A DNA stretch of 64,000 nt, from assembly GCA_032718475.1 (NCBI GenBank), contig JAUCBJ010006420.1, positions 43,329 to 107,328 of the forward strand. Direction: 5' to 3'. The notes below the pieces were generated by a model. That model saw only the letters and a program-made list of their open reading frames with translations. It was not told where the DNA came from and searched no databases. Below, one piece after another: positions 37,401-48,006 of this stretch. Each line of letters begins with the position of its first letter. Position 1 is the stretch's first letter. A program made the translations under genes and the position numbers. This DNA is from Nemertoderma westbladi. Lineage: Eukaryota; Xenacoelomorpha; Nemertodermatida; Nemertodermatidae.

Positions 37401-37586
37401 GTGGACAGCCCATGACTTTCTTGAGACGCATCTTAAAGGACACTGGCCTTAAAGATGCGGATGATCTAGCAAATGTCATGGGTGATAGGGAGTTGTGGCG
37501 GTGCAATTTTGTTGACAAGCCGGCACAGCATTCTTAAAAATGCAGCTGCAATGCAGCATGCCGATCCTAGTAGTAGTAGTAGTAAC
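34445..37586 (+). pseudogene. Near-complete RTE-like LINE (endonuclease + RT)
   Basis: The open frame from 34445 carries an apurinic-type endonuclease: VNTLTLGSPMRQGEL, VGVQEHRMQT, GDFNASL (about 35060) and SDHRLIVAKV (about 35320). After a frame change near 35740 come the linker and RT start (TNRASGVDGVPPEVFK near 36040). After a second change near 36205 the rest of the RT runs to 37537: GISLISIAAKLYNR, FVDFFKAFDS (motif A), LQGDTLAPFLF (motif B), LDFADDLGVL (motif C, FADD) and a C-terminal LLYGSPCWTLTAEDTKSLDG region. The FADD box and C-terminus resemble RTE-type LINEs. The 3' end is an AGT repeat joined to copy C at 37587. A 16-G run at 34746-34761 lies inside the endonuclease frame. With two frameshifts it is not active. 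Confidence 0.9.
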
Positions 37587-39127
37587 CAGTCTTCAACCGT
37601 TTAGCAGCTGGTTGCTGCTGCGACTTCCCGACCACCTTCTTCTTATGGGAAGTCACGACATTGACTACCACACAGGGTAGATGGCTCCGCTCCATAACCA
37701 GAGGCCGATCCATCACCTGTGTGGCAGTCGTTGGGGTCAAGTAATAATCTGGGACAACATTATAAGTAGCTTTTTCTTTCAGAGCGTGTTAGGTGTCTTA
37801 TGTATCAATTACTTTCTAAATTATTTATAGAGGAAGATACGCCTCAGGCGGGGCAAATTAACCACTTAATACAAAACAAAAATACAAAACAATTACTTTC
37901 TACATTATGTAAATTTTTAATATAATTAATTGACTATGGACAAATTATAAGTATGATTATTATAATTTTCACGCGATTGAGTAAGAAATACAATTTAAAT
38001 TTACAAGTACAATTTAGGACAGAATAAATTATATAATTAAACTATTGTTATTTAATGAAATATGAAATGTTATTAATAATACTAATTATAATTCTTTATT
38101 GCAGTCAACATTGCCCATAAAAAACAATGAAATAAACATAATGATTGTGTAAAGGGACACATTTCGTAGTGAGAATAAATTCAATATGAAACAAAGCTGC
38201 TGCATTAGTCTGAATAGCCATTGATGAAACCCTCTGAGAGGATGAACATTGTGGCACTGATGCAGCAGGTTGTTGAATGCCTACAGTGGCTTGGTTTGGT
38301 AAACCACCAGTGACTGGCTGGTAACCTCCAGTAAACCGGGGTCCAGAAAGAACCGGTCTACTCCAAGGGTTGATGGGCCCATGTAGGTTAAGTCCTGTTG
38401 GCTAAAAGATAATAAAAAAACATATATAAATTTGATATAACAATTAGACCAATACTGTATATTATAATCTATTATAAATAAAAAAACTAAACTTATTTAT
38501 CAATACTAATTTTTAGTATATAATATAAAATGTAAGAATATATATAACTAACCAATTCAGGAACAGGCTTATAACTATTAGATTATAACAACAAGGTTAC
38601 ACAACAAGATAATTAATCACTGTATGTGGCCCCATAAGTTTTATTGATAGAAAATTTAAACATGTCAATCAAAAATTCATCTGTTATAATATAATGTTAT
38701 ATTTACCTACTAGGCCTTTTGGTAACATTAGAATATATTACATATAATTTTAAACTTACTCTTCTTCTTTTCTTTTAAACTAACTCTACTACTCTAAATT
38801 AAACACAGGCCACCCCCCTAATTACACCACGCACTCTATTGATCACATGTGGTGGAATTGTATAACGATGAGGTGTTAAACGAAGGGATGCCTCCGAGGT
38901 TGGGTTTTCCGCAGAAGCAATGTTGGCCGAAGTCATGGCACCGGCAGGGGGAATGTAAAGCTGGGGGGTGTGTTGGCTTCCGTATCCATAGGTTCTCCAG
39001 AAGCTGCACTGGTGGAACCCTCAACCGTCTCCTATGTACAACATTTATCAATAAGAATCTACATTTTACATACATAATATTTACTATACTTAATTACCTA
39101 ATGTCACACACTTAAATAAGATGTTAC

Positions 39128-40310
39128 AACTGCATTGTCTCGATTGAACTTACCTCTGTCTGCATTGTGTCCATTAAACTTACCTCTGACTACGTTGATT
39201 CCATTGAACTTATATCGGACTGCGTTGTGTTGATTGAACCTACCCATGACTGTGATGTGTCGAGTGAACTTACCTTTGACTGCATTGAGTCCATTAAAAT
39301 TACCTCTGACTGCATTCACTCCATTGAACTTACATCGGACTGCCTTATGTTGATTGAACCTACCTCTGACTGCGTTGTGTTGATTGAACCTACCCCTGAC
39401 TGTGTTGTGTTGATTGAACTTACCCCTGACTGTGTTGTGTCGATTGAACTTACCTCTAACTGCGTTGTGTTGATTGAACTTACCTCTGACTGCATTGTGT
39501 TGATTGAACTTACCTCTGACTGCGTTGTGTTGACTGAACCTACCTCTGACTGCATTGTGTCGATTGAACCTACCTCTGACTGCATTGACTCCATTGAACT
39601 TACATCGGACTGCGTTGTGTTGATTGAACTTACCTCTGACTGCATTGTGTCTATTAAACTTACCTCTGGCTGCGTTGACTCCATTGAACTTACATCGGAC
39701 TGCGTTGTGTTGATTGAACCTACCTCTGACTGCGTTGTGTTGATTGAACCTACCCCTGACTGTGTTGTGTCTATTAAACGTACCTCTGGCTGCGTTGACT
39801 CCATTGAACTTACATCGGACTGCGTTGTGTTGATTGAACCTACCTCTGACTGCGTTGTGTTGATTGAACCTACCCCTGACTGTGTTGTGTCGATTGAACT
39901 TACCCCTGACTGTGTTGTGTCGATTGAACTTACCTCTGACTGCGTTGTGTTGATTGAACTTACCTCTGACTGCATTGTGTTGATTGAACCTAGCTCTGAC
40001 TGCATTGTATTGATTGAACTTACCTATGACTGCGTTGTGTTGATTGAACCTACCTCTGACTGCATTGTGTTGATTGATCCTACCTCTGACTGCGTTGTGT
40101 TGATTGAACCTAACTCTGACTGCGTTGTGTTGATTAAACCTACCTCTGACTGCATTGTGTTGATTGAAATTACCTCTGACTGCATTGTGTCCATTAAACT
40201 TAACTTTGACTGCGTTGACTCCATTGAACTTAGATCGGACTGCGTTGTGTTGATTGAACCTACCCCTGACTGCGTTGTGTTGATTGAACTTACCTCTTAC
40301 TGCGTTGTGA
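39128..40310 (-). repeat. 30-bp tandem array with splice-donor-like motif (copy C)
   Basis: About 39 head-to-tail 30-bp units, consensus (minus strand) CAGTCAGAGGTAAGTTCAAT then CAACACAACG. Most units hold GGTAAGT or GGTAGGT, matching the AG|GTAAGT splice-donor consensus on the same strand as the transposase-like frame that runs into the array. Because the unit is a multiple of three and lacks stops, several frames stay open for hundreds of codons (10-residue repeats such as HNAVRGKFNQ). These ORFs are therefore not evidence of a protein. Confidence 0.95.
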
Positions 40311-41012
40311 GGGGCCCAAACAATGCACTCTTGACTGATTTTCTCTATCCTGGCATGTATTGAATCGGCTGGCATGTATGTATGGCCAACAACGAGAAAA
40401 GTCAACTCAATACGCTTCAAGTAAGTACAATGTATCAGAGTTTGATGAATCATATCAATTGCAAACCTATTGCAATTTTGTCCTGGGCAGCAATCACAAA
40501 ACAATTTAAGTTCAGAGATATTTGATTTCTCATTTTGCCTTATATACTGAGAAATGCAAGAAGCAATCTCGGAGGATCCCCTCTTTGCCTCCCACTCACC
40601 CCAAGTATAACACAAGCCTCGCTTTGTACACTGTATCACTTTCATACACAGAGAGATTATATAAAATGGCCAATTTTCTTGAATAACCCTTCATCTCCGA
40701 TCTTTTGCATATCCTCAAAATACCATTGACATTGTCTTCCTCCTCCTTGTGCTTGATTAACACAGCATCTTCTATTTCACCACCAGATTCCTTTATGTGG
40801 CAAGTGAGGTACTTATCTTTCTTAGGTTGATGTATACCTAAGTTGTATTCTTGACGAAATATATTCTTGAATGTGGTCTCAGCTACCTGGTTAACTTTCC
40901 GGACTTTAGATTGGCACATTCGGAAAAGATTTGAGAGGTGCCGTACCTCTCTTGGGAGGTATTTCCTCATAGAACCCTTGTGCAAAGTACGTAAACATAC
41001 TTTGTCAATCAA
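40310..41012 (-). pseudogene. RNase H-like transposase-family protein (copy C), frameshifted
   Basis: The minus-strand frame from 41012 has KYLPREVRHLSNLFRMCQSK and FRQEYNLGIHQPKKDKYLTC, followed by a His-rich helix (LIKHKEEEDN). After a frame change near 40650 it has EWEAKRGSSEIASC, LKLFCDCCPGQNCNRFAID and FLVVGHTYMPADSIHARIEK. These blocks match a protein family common in invertebrate genomes, with consensus like YNLGIH, RGSQEIASC, YSDxCxGQN and GHS...D..F..IEK. I take it for a DDE/RNase H-fold transposase relative, but I cannot name it firmly. The first expected acidic position in CDCCPGQN is shifted. The gene runs directly into the 30-bp array. Confidence 0.65.
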
Positions 41013-41280
41013 CTAATCAGTTTGTGTGAGGTGACTAAATAATTTAACCAAAAATACTTAGTGACATAGAATTAATTGTGTTACAATTAATTTCAAGAGT
41101 TAGTAATCTCGGTGCCAAGATAATACAATGATTTGTTGATATTATATAATGATATATGTAATTATAATGATAAAAATTTGTTTAATTTAATTTGCGTTTT
41201 TATGAGATGTTGAACTAAGACCACCGACACCAAAACAACAATGCTTAATTTTAAATTCTCTTCTGAACCAAACAAATGAT

Positions 41281-41455
41281 TACTTGCATTTACTTGTATT
41301 CGTTATAGAGAACATGGACTCGTATTCATTTTGTTTAAGTATGAATACAATAGATCTATTGGATAGGCATTCTGCTGTTGCCAACCAACTCATAAAATAA
41401 ATAACACGTTCTAGAATTTTGTGTATTTATTAAATAGAATAAATGGCTTGCTGCG
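41281..41455. mobile_element. 175-bp insertion in copy C with 10-bp target duplication
   Basis: Copy B (around 53610) has no counterpart of this stretch. AACAAATGAT occurs at both edges in C (41271-41280 and 41456-41465) and once in B as its complement (ATCATTTGTT). The insert is AT-rich, has no ORF or long TIR, and may be a SINE or a non-autonomous element. Confidence 0.8.
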
Positions 41456-41717
41456 AACAAATGATGTCCTCAGTGAGAACCAACACTGTCAATATGATGT
41501 CTCCAATTTCACACACTACCCCTATCAATCAGCAACGTGGTATTCCGTTTGCCCCCTCGACTACACTTGCCTCTCAATTTAATAAAACAATTTAATATCT
41601 GAATATTAGACTGTTTAGGAATATTGGAGGACATCACCAGAGCTGTGATAAGTTCTTCATAATGTAACAAAATGTCATAATAGAGCTACTTATTTCCTAT
41701 ACAAAGGGCACAAATAT

Positions 41718-41811
41718 TTAACACTTGCCAGTGTCTTTTACTCTTTTGTTACAGCCGATCCAATGGCTCCCACCAGACTTCTTATAAGTTTTCCCACAGA
41801 CCCCGCACTTG
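41718..41811 (-). pseudogene. PHD-like zinc-finger exon end (copy C)
   Basis: On the minus strand this reads a short Cys-rich tail with CGVCGKTYKKS and W(I)xC, like the C-terminal PHD-type finger of many pogo transposases. The counterpart in B is 53264-53356. C has a few substitutions. Whether it belongs to the repeat's own gene is unknown. Confidence 0.5.
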
Positions 41812-43212
41812 TTTGTGTTTCCTGTAGCCAATTAAGGCCACGAATGACAAATTAACCGCACAATTAATTGACGAAACAAAAACAAAATTAGAACAGAACA
41901 AAGCCAAACTTGTTGATAAAATAAATACATAGAAATAAACCCAAAGCTAATAATTAACACATGTACACAGTCACCCAGCTTTACATTCCCCCTGCCGGTG
42001 CCATGACTTCGGCCAACATTTCTTCTGCGGAAAACCCAACCTCGGAGGCATCCCTTCGTTTTACACCTCAACGTTATACAATTCCACCACATGTGATCAA
42101 TGGAGGGCGTGGTGTAATTAGGGGGGGTCGGCCTGTGTTTAGTTTAGAGTAGTAGAGTTAGTTTAAAAGAAAAGAAGAAGAGTAAGTTTAAAATTATATG
42201 TGATATTATTCTAATGTTACCAAAAGGCCTAGTAGGTAAATATAACATTATATTATAACAGATGAATTTTTGATTGACATGTTTAAATTTTCTATCAATA
42301 AAACTTATGGGGCCACATACAGTGATTAATTATCTTGTTGTGTAACCTTGTTGTTATAATCTAATAGTTATAAGCCTGTTCCTGAATTGGTTAGTTATAT
42401 ATATTCTTACATTTTATATTATATACTAAAAATTAGTATTGATAAATAAGTTTAGTTTTTTTATTTATCATAGATTATAATATACAGTATTGGTCTAATT
42501 GTTATATCAAATTTATATCTGTTTTTTTATTATCTTTTAGCCAACAGACTTAACCTACAAGGGCCCATCAACGTTCGTTTACCAAACCAAGCCACTGTAG
42601 GCATTCAACAACCTGCTGCATCAGTGCCACAATGTTCATCCTCTCAGAGGGTTTCATCAATGGCTATTCAGACTAATGCAGCAGCTTTGTTTCATATTGA
42701 ATTTATTCTCACTACGAAATGTGTCCCTTTACACAATCATTATGTTTATTTCATTGTTTTTTATGGGCAATGTTGACTGCAATAAAGAATTATAATTATT
42801 ATTATTAATAACATTTCATATTTCATTAAATAACAATAGTTTAATTATATAATTTATTCTGTCCTAAATTGTACTTGTAAATTTAAATTGTATTTCTTAC
42901 TGAATCGCGTGAAAATTATAATAATCATACTTATAATTTGTCCATAGTCAGTTAATTATATTAAAAATGTACATAATGTAGAAAGTAATTGTTTTGTATT
43001 TTTGTTTTGTATTAAGTGGTTAATTTGCCCCGCCTGAGGCGTATCTTCCTCTATAAATAATGTAGAAAGTAATTGATACATAAGACACCTAACACGCTCT
43101 GAAAGAAAATGCTACTTACTACTCAATTAAACTAAACTAAAACTTAACTAAACTACTTATCATACTTACAATATTTTTTTCTACTAATACAATTATTTTT
43201 TACTTTTCACAG

Positions 43213-43458
43213 ATGGATAAGGACATTTATAACGTTGTCCCAGATTATTACTTGACCCCAACGTCTGCCACACAGGTGATGGATCGGCCTCCGGTTATAG
43301 AGCGGAGCCATCTACCCTGTGTGGTAGTCAATGTCGTGACTTCCCATAAGAAGAAGGTGGTCGGGAAGTCGCAGCAGCAACCAGCTGCTAAACGGTTGAA
43401 GACCGGTTACTACTCCATGGCATTCGTCATGTGTGAACCCTTAGTGATCCTATTATAA
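43213..43458 (+). CDS. Conserved exon MDKDIY of unknown function (copy A)
   Basis: The 81-codon frame begins directly after a splice-acceptor-like TTTTCACAG, so it may be an internal exon or a first coding exon. It is conserved in B (58014-58259; only a few residues differ) and partly in C. Visible features: an acidic/aromatic start (MDKDIYNVVPDYYL) and a lysine cluster KKKVVGK followed by PAAKRLK, which together resemble a bipartite nuclear localisation signal. No domain was recognised. An exon product of a nuclear transposon protein is a reasonable inference. Confidence 0.5.
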   Translation: MDKDIYNVVPDYYLTPTSATQVMDRPPVIERSHLPCVVVNVVTSHKKKVVGKSQQQPAAKRLKTGYYSMAFVMCEPLVILL

Positions 43459-43952
43459 TAAGAACAATTTTTAAATAATATTGTGTTGTTTTTATCATAT
43501 TTCCGTATTTGTTACAGTTATATGTTTTTAATATTATATTTATTCTATTGTTAATTAGGGCTCATTTACATATTACTGTATGTAGTATATAACGTAGGTG
43601 GGTGATTTTGGATAATTTTATTATGCGTTATAAGGGTGAGGTGGTAGGTGGTTGATTGGTTTTCAACGTTATAATTACAGACTTTAACTTTCGTGATACA
43701 TCATAAAACATTTTTTGTACCAACAGTACATATTTATTAGTGTTTTAAATGCCACTAAGTTTTTTTTCATTGTTAAGTAGTATAAACTAATATTAAATAA
43801 CGAAAAATAAAATTTTTCTGATTAGTCATGTGAAATATCATCTCAGGTACATTATAGCCAAAACTAAACCTTTTTTAACTCTGGGAGTGACAAAATCGAA
43901 CACCATATGGGAGGGAGGTGTTAAATAAATTGCTATTTTTTTGTTTTTTTAG

Positions 43953-44130
43953 GGACCTATCGTCAGCTTCGACCTTTGTTGTGATGCAGTTGACCCCTGC
44001 CCCGCCGATGCCAAGAAGTTTTACACTAATGGTATCGGCGTGGGGTCATTTATTATAGCCTTGTTGGAGCCAGGATTCCGGGGGGGGGGGGGGGGGGGGG
44101 GGGTGGAGTCGACCCGGTAATAGTAATCAC
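43953..44130 (+). pseudogene. Conserved exon CCDAVDP of unknown function (copy A), with G-run expansion
   Basis: It starts after TTTTTTTAG. The frame reads GPIVSFDLCCDAVDPCPADA and KKFYTNGIGVGSFI, then runs into GFRG and a G run of about 25 bases that scrambles the frame. In B (from 58766) a 4-base difference shifts the frame instead. The family is unknown. Confidence 0.45.
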
Positions 44131-44411
44131 TACGTGACACGCCCACATACACTTACGCCGACCAGCCGAATTCCCCCAACAACTCGCCTTAACAGAGGGA
44201 TCTGCAGAACTTGGGGGGTTCTGTGTTTATATGCAGAACCTCCACATAACGGGGGTAGTTTGTAAAATTTATTACTTTAACTTAAAATTTAAATTTATTT
44301 TTAATTATAAGGTTAGTTTCTGAAAGGGTAATTGGTAATATAATACATTATGTATTAATTATGTACAAAGGGTACACTCACTTATGAATATTCCCACATT
44401 GTTTATTATAG

Positions 44412-44873
44412 GCGACAATGCAGAAAGTCTGTGGGGGGGGCGGTTTGCCGCGGATTGAAGGGGACTGGCAACTGCCCCTGTTTCCGAACATCACTTCCCA
44501 CTGTATGGTCCTTGGATTGCGACGTCGAGTTGACTCCTCATTTTGATGGGGAAGGGCGACGTGTTCTGCCACACGTTTTGGGAGAGGGTGGTACATCCTC
44601 GGCTTGGGAAAGCCGGCTACCTCGGTCGATGGTGTACCTGAAGACGCCAGAGTACACATCACGCGAGCGATTCTGGCGGACCCTCTCTACCGATTTAACG
44701 TTTACGTCGCTGGGGGCGGCGGCATTGCGGGAAGCACTTGGCAGGATTTATTCATGGTATTAACTAGCGAGTTTGGCAACCATATGGAACGAGTTGGGGT
44801 GCCTGGAACGCAAGAAGTTCTGATTGGCTATGATCATGTTGGTGCACATTATTATGCATTTAAGCCATTGTAG
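44412..44873 (+). pseudogene. Fused Cys-rich and GWGKPATS exons (copy A)
   Basis: It begins after an acceptor (TTATAG) at 44411. The Cys-rich part reads CGGAVCRGLKGTGNCPCF (a C-x4-C-x8-C-x-C pattern, possibly zinc binding) and DVELTPHFDGEGRR in B's frame; in A an extra G breaks it. At about 44580 a deletion joins it to the last exon (GKPATSVDGVPEDARVHITR). That exon is then interrupted after its glycine-rich stretch. Copy B shows the undeleted order. No known domain was recognised. Confidence 0.5.
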
Positions 44874-45132
44874 AGAGGTAACACACACCAGGAGCCTGCT
44901 GCAAGTGCAAGGCTATGCCTTATCCACAACTGCCTACAAACAGTGCTTCAGCATCCCCATGTGGTGAACAACAACCACCCCTTCAACCTCAACCAACCCG
45001 TGGTATAAGCAATAGTAGTTTGACTAGTATGTCTGCTTCTTTTTGGGACTATGAACTGAGCTTAATGCGTTGTTTGAACAGGTAACATATAACTGAGGTA
45101 ACATAACCTCAGTTAAATCATCAGTTTAACCA

Positions 45133-45306
45133 TAAATAATAAAGCACAAGATCATGGCTGAAAACTAACTCTAACTCTGCCACTGTCCTCTTCCAAATGG
45201 TCCAAAAGGGCCACAGGGATCAAGAAGCCAGTTAGGGTCACAATCCACACTGGTTACACCATGTCCTGGAATATAGTATCATTATTCAGGTTCCTGCCCC
45301 CCCCCC
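45133..45306. repeat. 175-bp inverted repeat, left arm
   Basis: AATAATAAAGCACAAGATCA through CCTGAATAATG-type text, ending in a C run (45297-45306), is repeated inverted at about 51666-51836, where it starts with a G run. Identity is high apart from scattered substitutions and small indels. The arms enclose about 6.4 kb. Confidence 0.9.
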
Positions 45307-46466
45307 AAACTATTACTAGCTAGTAAATAATTCACAAGCTCCGCTCCGCTCCGCTGTGAGCTCCGCTCACAAGCGGTCCCGTCCCATTAATATGCATGTT
45401 TTGGGACCGAATTGTCCTAGTCAGTACCCGGACAATTGGGTCCCGGACAATTCAGTCCCAAAACACAAAAAACATGGGACCGAATTGTCCGGGACCGAAT
45501 TGTCTGGACCGAATTGTCCTGCTTCCGTGCCGCCGGGTTCTGATCATTGCCATGGTGATGGGCCCCTGCAGCTGGAGTTACATTCCGTTAAGAAATGGAT
45601 GTTTAGTACAAAACACGAATTACAAGACTAAATTCTCATCAGCACGTGCCACATATGTATTCAGGGCGGTTGTACACGTCCTCTTCCTTAGTGCAGTTGT
45701 CCAGGAAGCAGGGCAATTCGGTCCCGGACAATTCGGTCCGGACAATTCGGCCCGGGCAATTCGGTCCCGGACAATTCGTTCCCATGTTTTTTGTGTTTTG
45801 GGACCGAATTGTCCGGGACCGAATTGTCCGGATACTGACTAGGACAATTCGGTCCCAAAACACAAAAAACATGGGACTGAATTGTCCGGGACCGAATTGT
45901 CCAGGACCGAATTGTCCGGACCGAATTGTCCAGGACCGAATTGTCCTGCTTCCGTGCCGCCGGGTTCTGATCATTGCCATGGTGATGGGCCCCTGCATCT
46001 GGATTTACATTCCGTTAAGAAATGGACGTTTAGTACAAAACACGAATTACAAGACTAAATGCTCATCAGCTTGTGCCACATATGCATTCAGGGCGGTTGT
46101 ACACATCCTCTTCCTTAGTGCAGTTGTCCAGGAAGCAGGACAATTCGGTCTGGACATGACCAAACATGCATATTAATGGGACTGAATTGTCCAGGACCGA
46201 ATTGTCCAGGACCGAATTGTCCGGGACCGAATTGTCCGGGATCGAATTGTCCGGGACCAAATTTAATTGGTACTACTGCACTATATAATGGTGAATGTTC
46301 TAGAACCTTAAAAGATGTTATTATATGGTAGCTAGTGTTTTTATTACAAGCTAGTATTTTTTTGAAAATAAAAAAATTTTACTTTTTTTTGTTACATTAT
46401 TAGTTATGGTAGCTATTATTGTGTTTTTATGGAGCTTGTGAATTATTTACTAGCTAGTAATAGTTT
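45307..46466. mobile_element. 1.16-kb element with perfect 36-bp terminal inverted repeats
   Basis: AAACTATTACTAGCTAGTAA... at 45307-45342 is repeated exactly, inverted, at 46431-46466. The interior is non-coding and dominated by the GGACAATTCGGTCC motif, plus two near-identical stretches of about 190 bp (about 45520-45710 and 45945-46140, both with TTCAGGGCGGTTGTACAC). The perfect arms suggest recent activity or gene conversion. No clear flanking duplication was seen, and no transposase. Confidence 0.75.
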
Positions 46467-47165
46467 GTATTTAAAATGTGTAAAACTGATTTTTTTTATA
46501 TATTGCGTATGTATACTGCATGTGTTGGTGGTTGGTTAACAAGCCTAAATTATTATCTTAGATAATAGCTGGATCTCATACAGGGACTGTTATAATATCA
46601 TCAACATTTTTGGTAATTAATATAATCAGCAACACTTTAGGCCTAATTCTGAAATATCAATGTTTTCACAAGTTTTTTTATAATTTCAAGGAAATGCTAG
46701 CTAGTAAAATAAACACTAGCTATACCTTAATATATCATATATAATAATGTTCTAGAACTCTTACCAATAACAAAAATAAAAAAAGTATGGTATTTTTAAC
46801 ATTTCAAAAAATTCTAGCTAGTAAATAACACTAGCTACCATAAAAAAATATCGCTACTAATGTTCTAGAACATTCACCTATATCAAAAAAGCACTAAAAA
46901 GCTGCTATCAGGAACCGGACAATTCGGTCCCGGACAATTCGGTCCCGAACTATTCGGTCCCGGACAATTCGGCCCCGGACAATTCGGTCCTGGACAATTC
47001 GGTCCTAGGACAATTCGGTCCCGGACAATTCGGTCCCGGACAAATCGGTCCTATTTATTTAGTGTTTTGGGACCGAATTGTCCGGGACCGAATTGTCCAG
47101 GACCGAATTGTCCGGACCGAATTGTCCGGGACCGAATTGTCTGGGACCGAATTGTCCTACATCCT
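45400..47165. repeat. Clusters of the near-palindromic GGACAATTCGGTCC motif
   Basis: Several dozen copies occur in head-to-tail runs whose orientation flips repeatedly. Forward runs are at about 45715-45785, 45840-45855, 46138-46152 and 46917-47050. Reverse runs (GGACCGAATTGTCC) are at about 45408-45520, 45800-45832, 45880-45950, 46180-46262 and 47068-47160. Spacer bases are mostly C/G. The interval 46300-46900 between clusters has palindromes CTAGCTAG and GTTCTAGAAC several times. ORFs here only reflect the repeats. Confidence 0.93.
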
Positions 47166-47239
47166 GGCGGCACCTCCCCTCCAGTCTTTTTTATTTAATA
47201 TTTGTCACTGCAAATGAATAATCAAACCAACGAGATATC

Positions 47240-48006
47240 ATGGTAGAACAGGCTGTACAGGGATTTCCACAACCCCCTTATCAAATATTGCGAACAATCA
47301 CCATTTTACCTTCTGAACATAAGATGCGCTCATTGAAACATGCAGTTACCAGTGAACTGTTAGTTCAAACTGCCTTAAAGAAGGTGAAATCTGAAGAACT
47401 AAAGCACGTGTCTTATAATTAATAACGTGTCTTATTATCGTTTACCATGGTCAAAGTGTGTTCAGTTATATGGTCCAAATTACGCCATCCAAATTAGCGA
47501 CTTCTATGCTGTGTACTATGCTTCGCATTTTTCATGGTGATCAATCGGTAGTGGCTCAGATGACCCATCTGCTCAGGTGGTCCAGTCACATCTGAGTTTT
47601 GTTTCCAACGCCTTATGGAAATGATTATCTCTGTTCATCGTAATGGTGGATTTGTAGTTGCAATAACTTGTAGTTACACAGGTAACGGAAAAACTCAAAT
47701 TATTAATTGTTATTATAATAATTATTATTAATTGAGCTTTATGAAGCGGATAAAGATGCAATTCTACGACTAACATCCCTTACGAATGCTGCTGGTTATC
47801 CGGATAACTTGCAAAAACAGAACATTTTGCATGTTGTTCGTGTCTTCAACAGTCCTGTAGTCACTGCACTCTTCTTGCATGGCTGCAATCAGATGGCAGA
47901 AGTTATCAAAATTATACTGAATTGGTGGAAACTCTCCAATGTCAAGTCACTTGGTGAAAATGATTGTTTCAAAATGATTGATCATACTCAATCTGCATCT
48001 AGCTAA
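47240..48006 (+). pseudogene. Unrecognised broken coding fragments
   Basis: Pieces with protein-like composition follow one another on the plus strand: a 60-codon frame from 47240 (MVEQAVQGFPQPPYQIL), a short piece near 47455-47530 (KCVQLYGPNYAIQISDFYA), and a frame ending at 48006 (NLQKQNILHVVRVFNSPVVT). Stops and an AT-rich tract near 47690-47740 separate them. Together they look like one decayed alpha-helical protein. I do not recognise it; a remnant of a viral nucleocapsid-type gene is only a guess. Confidence 0.35.

Larger units (their letters stand above)
37587..41969 (-). mobile_element. Segmental repeat, copy C (minus strand)
   Basis: Read on the minus strand, 41969 to 37587 corresponds to 53108-58210 of copy B: PHD-like tail, RNase H-like protein, 30-bp array, Pro/Ser-rich exon and the start of the MDKDIY exon. 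Compared with A, C has lost about 110 bp around the splice acceptor and ATG of that exon (near 37770). Compared with B, it retains about 300 bp of the transposase-like gene. It also has a 175-bp insertion at 41281-41455. It abuts the RTE-like LINE at 37586 and meets copy A head to head at about 41970. Confidence 0.88.
41970..45097 (+). mobile_element. Segmental repeat, copy A (plus strand)
   Basis: Matches 55547-60297 of copy B closely, exon and intron alike, and the first 1.4 kb matches copy C inverted. Differences: A lacks the 953-bp RTE insertion present in B (its empty site is at about 42155). It has 75 bp less of the Pro/Gln-rich exon than C (near 42570), a long G run at about 44081-44103 where B has six G's, and a 360-bp deletion at about 44580 that removes an intron and part of two exons. 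Homology stops with AACAGGTAACATAT at about 45097. Confidence 0.88.

Noticed and set aside
34445-37586. An intact, potentially active RTE-like LINE
   Set aside because: Two frame changes (near 35740 and 36205), a long G run in the endonuclease and the lack of the 5' leader seen at 56231-56699 indicate a dead, truncated copy.
39104-40645. A 513-codon minus-strand ORF with 10-residue HNAVRGKFNQ-type repeats (and its mirror ORFs)
   Set aside because: The repeat unit is 30 bp without stops, so all frames stay open. Only the first part (transposase-like) has protein signal; the rest is a satellite artefact.
45356-46176. Several ORFs of 91-176 codons with PNCPGPNCPG-like repeats
   Set aside because: They translate the GGACCGAATTGTCC repeats and occur on both strands.
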